Under the pieces are notes generated by a model. That model was not told the DNA's origin and did not search any database. It was given only the letters and a program-made list of their open reading frames with translations. From the NCBI RefSeq assembly GCF_937892565.1, contig NZ_CALAHQ010000025.1, forward strand, positions 1 through 35,456: 35,456 bases of DNA. Reading direction: 5' to 3'. Within the stretch, counting starts at the first letter, position 1, and each line of letters begins with the position of its first letter. This DNA is from an uncultured Roseicyclus sp. (lineage in GTDB: Bacteria > Pseudomonadota > Alphaproteobacteria > Rhodobacterales > Rhodobacteraceae). Shown one piece after another: positions 33,425-35,456 of the stretch. A program made the translations under genes and the position numbers.

Positions 33425-34302
33425 TGCGCGGCCTGCTGCTGGGCATCGCCGGTCTTGTCGCGTTGGCCGTCGGGCTCTGGGAACTGTCGGGGCGCGGGGT
33501 GCTGAACCCCGCGCTTGGCCCCGCGACGGCCGCAGCCGAAGACATCGCGGCGGCCACCGCGGGTGTCTATGTCTCGCTCCGGGTGATCAATGCCGCGCTT
33601 TCTACCGCGCAGGAAATCGAACTGGGCGCCTCGATCGGGGCGCAGGCCAGTCTGCAGCCGCTCAAGGTGCTGGAACCGGTGGATGATACCGTCGAACGGG
33701 TGGCCAGTGTGGTCTTTGCCGTGGCGGTGGGGGCGGGACTGGCGACGGTGGGATTTGCGCCCGTGGCGGCGCTGGGGCTGTGCATTCTGGGCCTTGGTTG
33801 CCTGTTGCGGCTGGCCGGTGACCGGCTGATTGCGGTGTCCGGGATGCGGGCGGCGGCGGGCTACGCGATGCGGCTGGGGGCGGCGCTGGGGCTGATCTTG
33901 CCGCTGGGCTTTGCGGGCGGGATCGTGTTGGGCGACCGGATCACTGCGCCGCAATGGGATGCCGCGATGGCCACGCTGTCGGGTGTCGCCGATGAGGCGG
34001 GTGTGCTGATCGGCGCGGGCGCCGATGCCGTCGAAACCGCGGCAACGGCGGAAGCGGTCGAAACGGGCCTGTTCACCCGCTTTGCCCGGCAAGTGCAAAC
34101 GGCCGGTGACGGCATGGGTGAGGCGATGGCCGCCGTCGGCCGCTACCGCGATGCCGCCGTCGTGCTGATGTCGCAGGCCGACGACCTGTTTTCCGCCACT
34201 CTCACCATCATCGGGGTCTTCGCCTTGCGCACGCTGATCTTGCCCGCGCTTTTGCTGTGGGGGGCGGTGGCGCTGATGCGACGCATCGCGGGCGTGGCCT
34301 AG
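33424..34302 (+). CDS. Hypothetical membrane protein
   Basis: The 292-residue protein has an N-terminal membrane anchor (LLLGIAGLVALAVGLWEL), an amphipathic stretch (VINAALSTAQEIELGASIGA), then a hydrophobic region of three segments from VASVVFAVAVGAGLATVGFA to GLILPLGFAGGIVLGD. An Ala-rich helical section and a last membrane helix near TIIGVFALRTLILPALLLWG follow. I recognise no named family. The ATG at 33424 overlaps the stop of the repeated dehydrogenase end (TGATG); a GTG at 33421 is an alternative. Without the insertion it would be coupled to the dehydrogenase gene, so its ribosome supply may now depend on the remnant or on a new promoter. Confidence 0.75.
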   Translation: MRGLLLGIAGLVALAVGLWELSGRGVLNPALGPATAAAEDIAAATAGVYVSLRVINAALSTAQEIELGASIGAQASLQPLKVLEPVDDTVERVASVVFAVAVGAGLATVGFAPVAALGLCILGLGCLLRLAGDRLIAVSGMRAAAGYAMRLGAALGLILPLGFAGGIVLGDRITAPQWDAAMATLSGVADEAGVLIGAGADAVETAATAEAVETGLFTRFARQVQTAGDGMGEAMAAVGRYRDAAVVLMSQADDLFSATLTIIGVFALRTLILPALLLWGAVALMRRIAGVA

Positions 34303-34335
34303 ACAGCGCGCCTCCCCCATGCCACCCATCGCCCC

Positions 34336-35430
34336 ATGATCCATGACTTTCTCATCATCGGCGGTGGTATTGCGGGTGTCTCGGCCGGGGCGCGGCTTGC
34401 CGAACTGGGCCGGGTGCTGCTGCTCGAGTCTGAGCCCGCGCTCGCCTATCATGCCTCGGGCCGGTCGGCGGCGCTTTATGAGGCGCAATATGGCAAGCCC
34501 GCGACGGTGGCGCTCAACCTCGCCTCGCGCGCCGATCATGACAGCCTGGATGGCGGTGTGCTCAGCCCACGGGGGTTGATGGTTCTGGCCGGGCCGGGCG
34601 ATCAGGCGGCCTTTGACCATGATGTCGCCACCATGGGGCTGCACCCGATCACGATCCCCGAGGCGGTGGCGTTGGTGCCGATCCTGAAGCCCGCCGCAAT
34701 CCATGCCGTGGCCACCCATGAGGATGCCTGGGATATCGACACCGACCGGCTGATCCAGCATTTCGCGCGGACCATCCGCGCCAATGGCGGGCAGGTGGTG
34801 ACGGGCGCCCCTGTCACGGCGATCACCCGCCAGCCCGGCGGCTGGCAGGTGACGGCGGGCGACCGGGTGCATCAGGCGCGCATCCTTGTGAATGCGGCGG
34901 GGGCATGGGCCGACCCGATCGCCGTCATGGCGGGTATCGCGCCCATCGGCATCACGCCGCTGCGCCGTTCGGTCGCGCGCATTCCGGCCCCCGGCGGGCA
35001 AGATGTGACGGCTTGGCCGATGATGTTCGGCGCGGGCGAGACATGGTATGCCAAGCCCGATGCGGGCCAGCTCATCATCTCGCCCGCCGAAGAAGACCCG
35101 GTGCCCGGGCCCCATGATGCATGGCCCGATGACATGGTTCTGGCCGAGGGGATCGCCCGCTATCAGGACTTCGTCACGCCCGAGGTAACGCGGCTGACCG
35201 CATCATGGGCGGGGCTGCGCAGTTTTGCCCCCGACCGGGTGCTGGTTCTGGGCCCCGATCCGCTGGACCCCGGCTTTGTCTGGGTCGCGGGGCAGGGCGG
35301 TTACGGGTTCCAGACCGCGCCCGCGGCCTCGCGGCTGGTGGCCGATCTGGTGGCCGGGCGGGTGCCGGAGCTGGAGGCCGACATCGTCGCGGCCCTGTCG
35401 CCCGCACGCTTTGCCGGGCGACGCGCGTGA
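34336..35430 (+). CDS. FAD-dependent oxidoreductase (DAO family, D-arginine dehydrogenase-like)
   Basis: The 364-residue protein starts with the FAD-binding MIHDFLIIGGGIAGVSAGARL and the acidic strand end LLLESEP. It has the AYHASGRSAALYEAQYG stretch seen in DadA/DauA-like enzymes, ARILVNAAGAWADPIA in the middle, and a C-terminal FAD loop VAGQGGYGFQTAPAASRLVA. The family oxidises amino acids or related amines; the substrate is uncertain. The Met at 34336 fits the family start although no Shine-Dalgarno sequence is visible, so the mRNA may begin close to it. The stop overlaps the next possible start (TGATG). Confidence 0.88.
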   Translation: MIHDFLIIGGGIAGVSAGARLAELGRVLLLESEPALAYHASGRSAALYEAQYGKPATVALNLASRADHDSLDGGVLSPRGLMVLAGPGDQAAFDHDVATMGLHPITIPEAVALVPILKPAAIHAVATHEDAWDIDTDRLIQHFARTIRANGGQVVTGAPVTAITRQPGGWQVTAGDRVHQARILVNAAGAWADPIAVMAGIAPIGITPLRRSVARIPAPGGQDVTAWPMMFGAGETWYAKPDAGQLIISPAEEDPVPGPHDAWPDDMVLAEGIARYQDFVTPEVTRLTASWAGLRSFAPDRVLVLGPDPLDPGFVWVAGQGGYGFQTAPAASRLVADLVAGRVPELEADIVAALSPARFAGRRA

Positions 35431-35456
35431 TGACGCCCCCGCCCATGTCCCCGCCC
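35430..35456 (+). CDS. Start of a further gene cut by the window end
   Basis: An ATG overlapping the upstream stop (TGATG) opens MTPPPMSPP and runs off the window. The overlap is of the kind seen at coupled genes elsewhere here, but only nine codons are visible, so no product can be named. Confidence 0.35.

Noticed and set aside
33145..35115. A 656-codon open frame on the minus strand over the insertion and FAD gene
   Set aside because: It is antisense to the hydrolase end, membrane protein and FAD oxidoreductase, with Arg/His/Gln-rich composition and no motifs.

Overview
The window is G+C-rich, gene-dense chromosomal DNA from an alphaproteobacterium, most likely of the Rhodobacteraceae (Rhodobacterales). 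Evidence: genes of the ethylmalonyl-CoA pathway (malyl-CoA thioesterase, mesaconyl-CoA hydratase) next to malate dehydrogenase and the succinate dehydrogenase operon; a TorF-type porin; an RpoH2-type sigma factor; and a rhomboid-like protein and a membrane-anchored MoeB/ThiF protein of a kind I associate with this order. Most of the window is housekeeping. I saw no tRNA, rRNA or CRISPR array.

Layout. 1-2642: SAM methyltransferase and mdh (minus strand), a decayed TauE/SafE exporter gene (plus strand), and a small secreted protein (minus). 2916-10327: a plus-strand carbon-metabolism block of mcl2, an NnrU-family membrane protein, a DUF1737 protein, mch, a TorF porin, then sdhC-sdhD-sdhA-small lipoprotein-sdhB. 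A hairpin terminator and a twin-palindrome control region lie before sdhC. Two perfect palindromes and a hairpin terminator follow sdhB. 10421-17793: trpS (minus), a rhomboid-like protein without its catalytic residues (plus), then murJ, glnD and an LpoA-like lipoprotein (minus). 17892-20200: rsmI, yraN, gshB (plus). 20205-22482: a ComM/YifB ATPase and a GST-like protein (minus). 22671-29427: rpoH2, a possible 42-aa peptide, a ChaN-like protein, coaBC, dut, a membrane-anchored E1-like enzyme and an M3 peptidase (plus). 29436-31286: an MFS transporter and an SH3-domain protein (minus). 31419-35456: a D-2-hydroxyacid dehydrogenase, an inserted secreted alpha/beta hydrolase, a membrane protein, an FAD-dependent oxidoreductase and the start of one more gene (plus).

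How the genes work together. Mch and Mcl2 act in acetyl-CoA assimilation by the ethylmalonyl-CoA pathway. Mcl2 yields malate, which Mdh oxidises to oxaloacetate. Succinate, also formed from propionyl-CoA released in the pathway, is oxidised by SDH. The block therefore joins the end of the pathway to the TCA cycle.

The most unusual locus is 32286-33424. The last 39 codons plus stop of the hydroxyacid dehydrogenase occur twice in direct orientation, 1,019 bp apart, on either side of a clearly more A+T-rich hydrolase gene. The first 28 codons of the two copies differ at 11 positions, all silent. The last 36 bp are identical. The downstream copy still ends in a TGATG overlap with the next gene. 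This looks like insertion of a small foreign segment at the 3' end of a gene, leaving the target gene intact. Other points of interest are the paired GTGATCAC operators before sdhC, the decayed exporter, the rhomboid pseudoprotease and the membrane-anchored E1-like enzyme.
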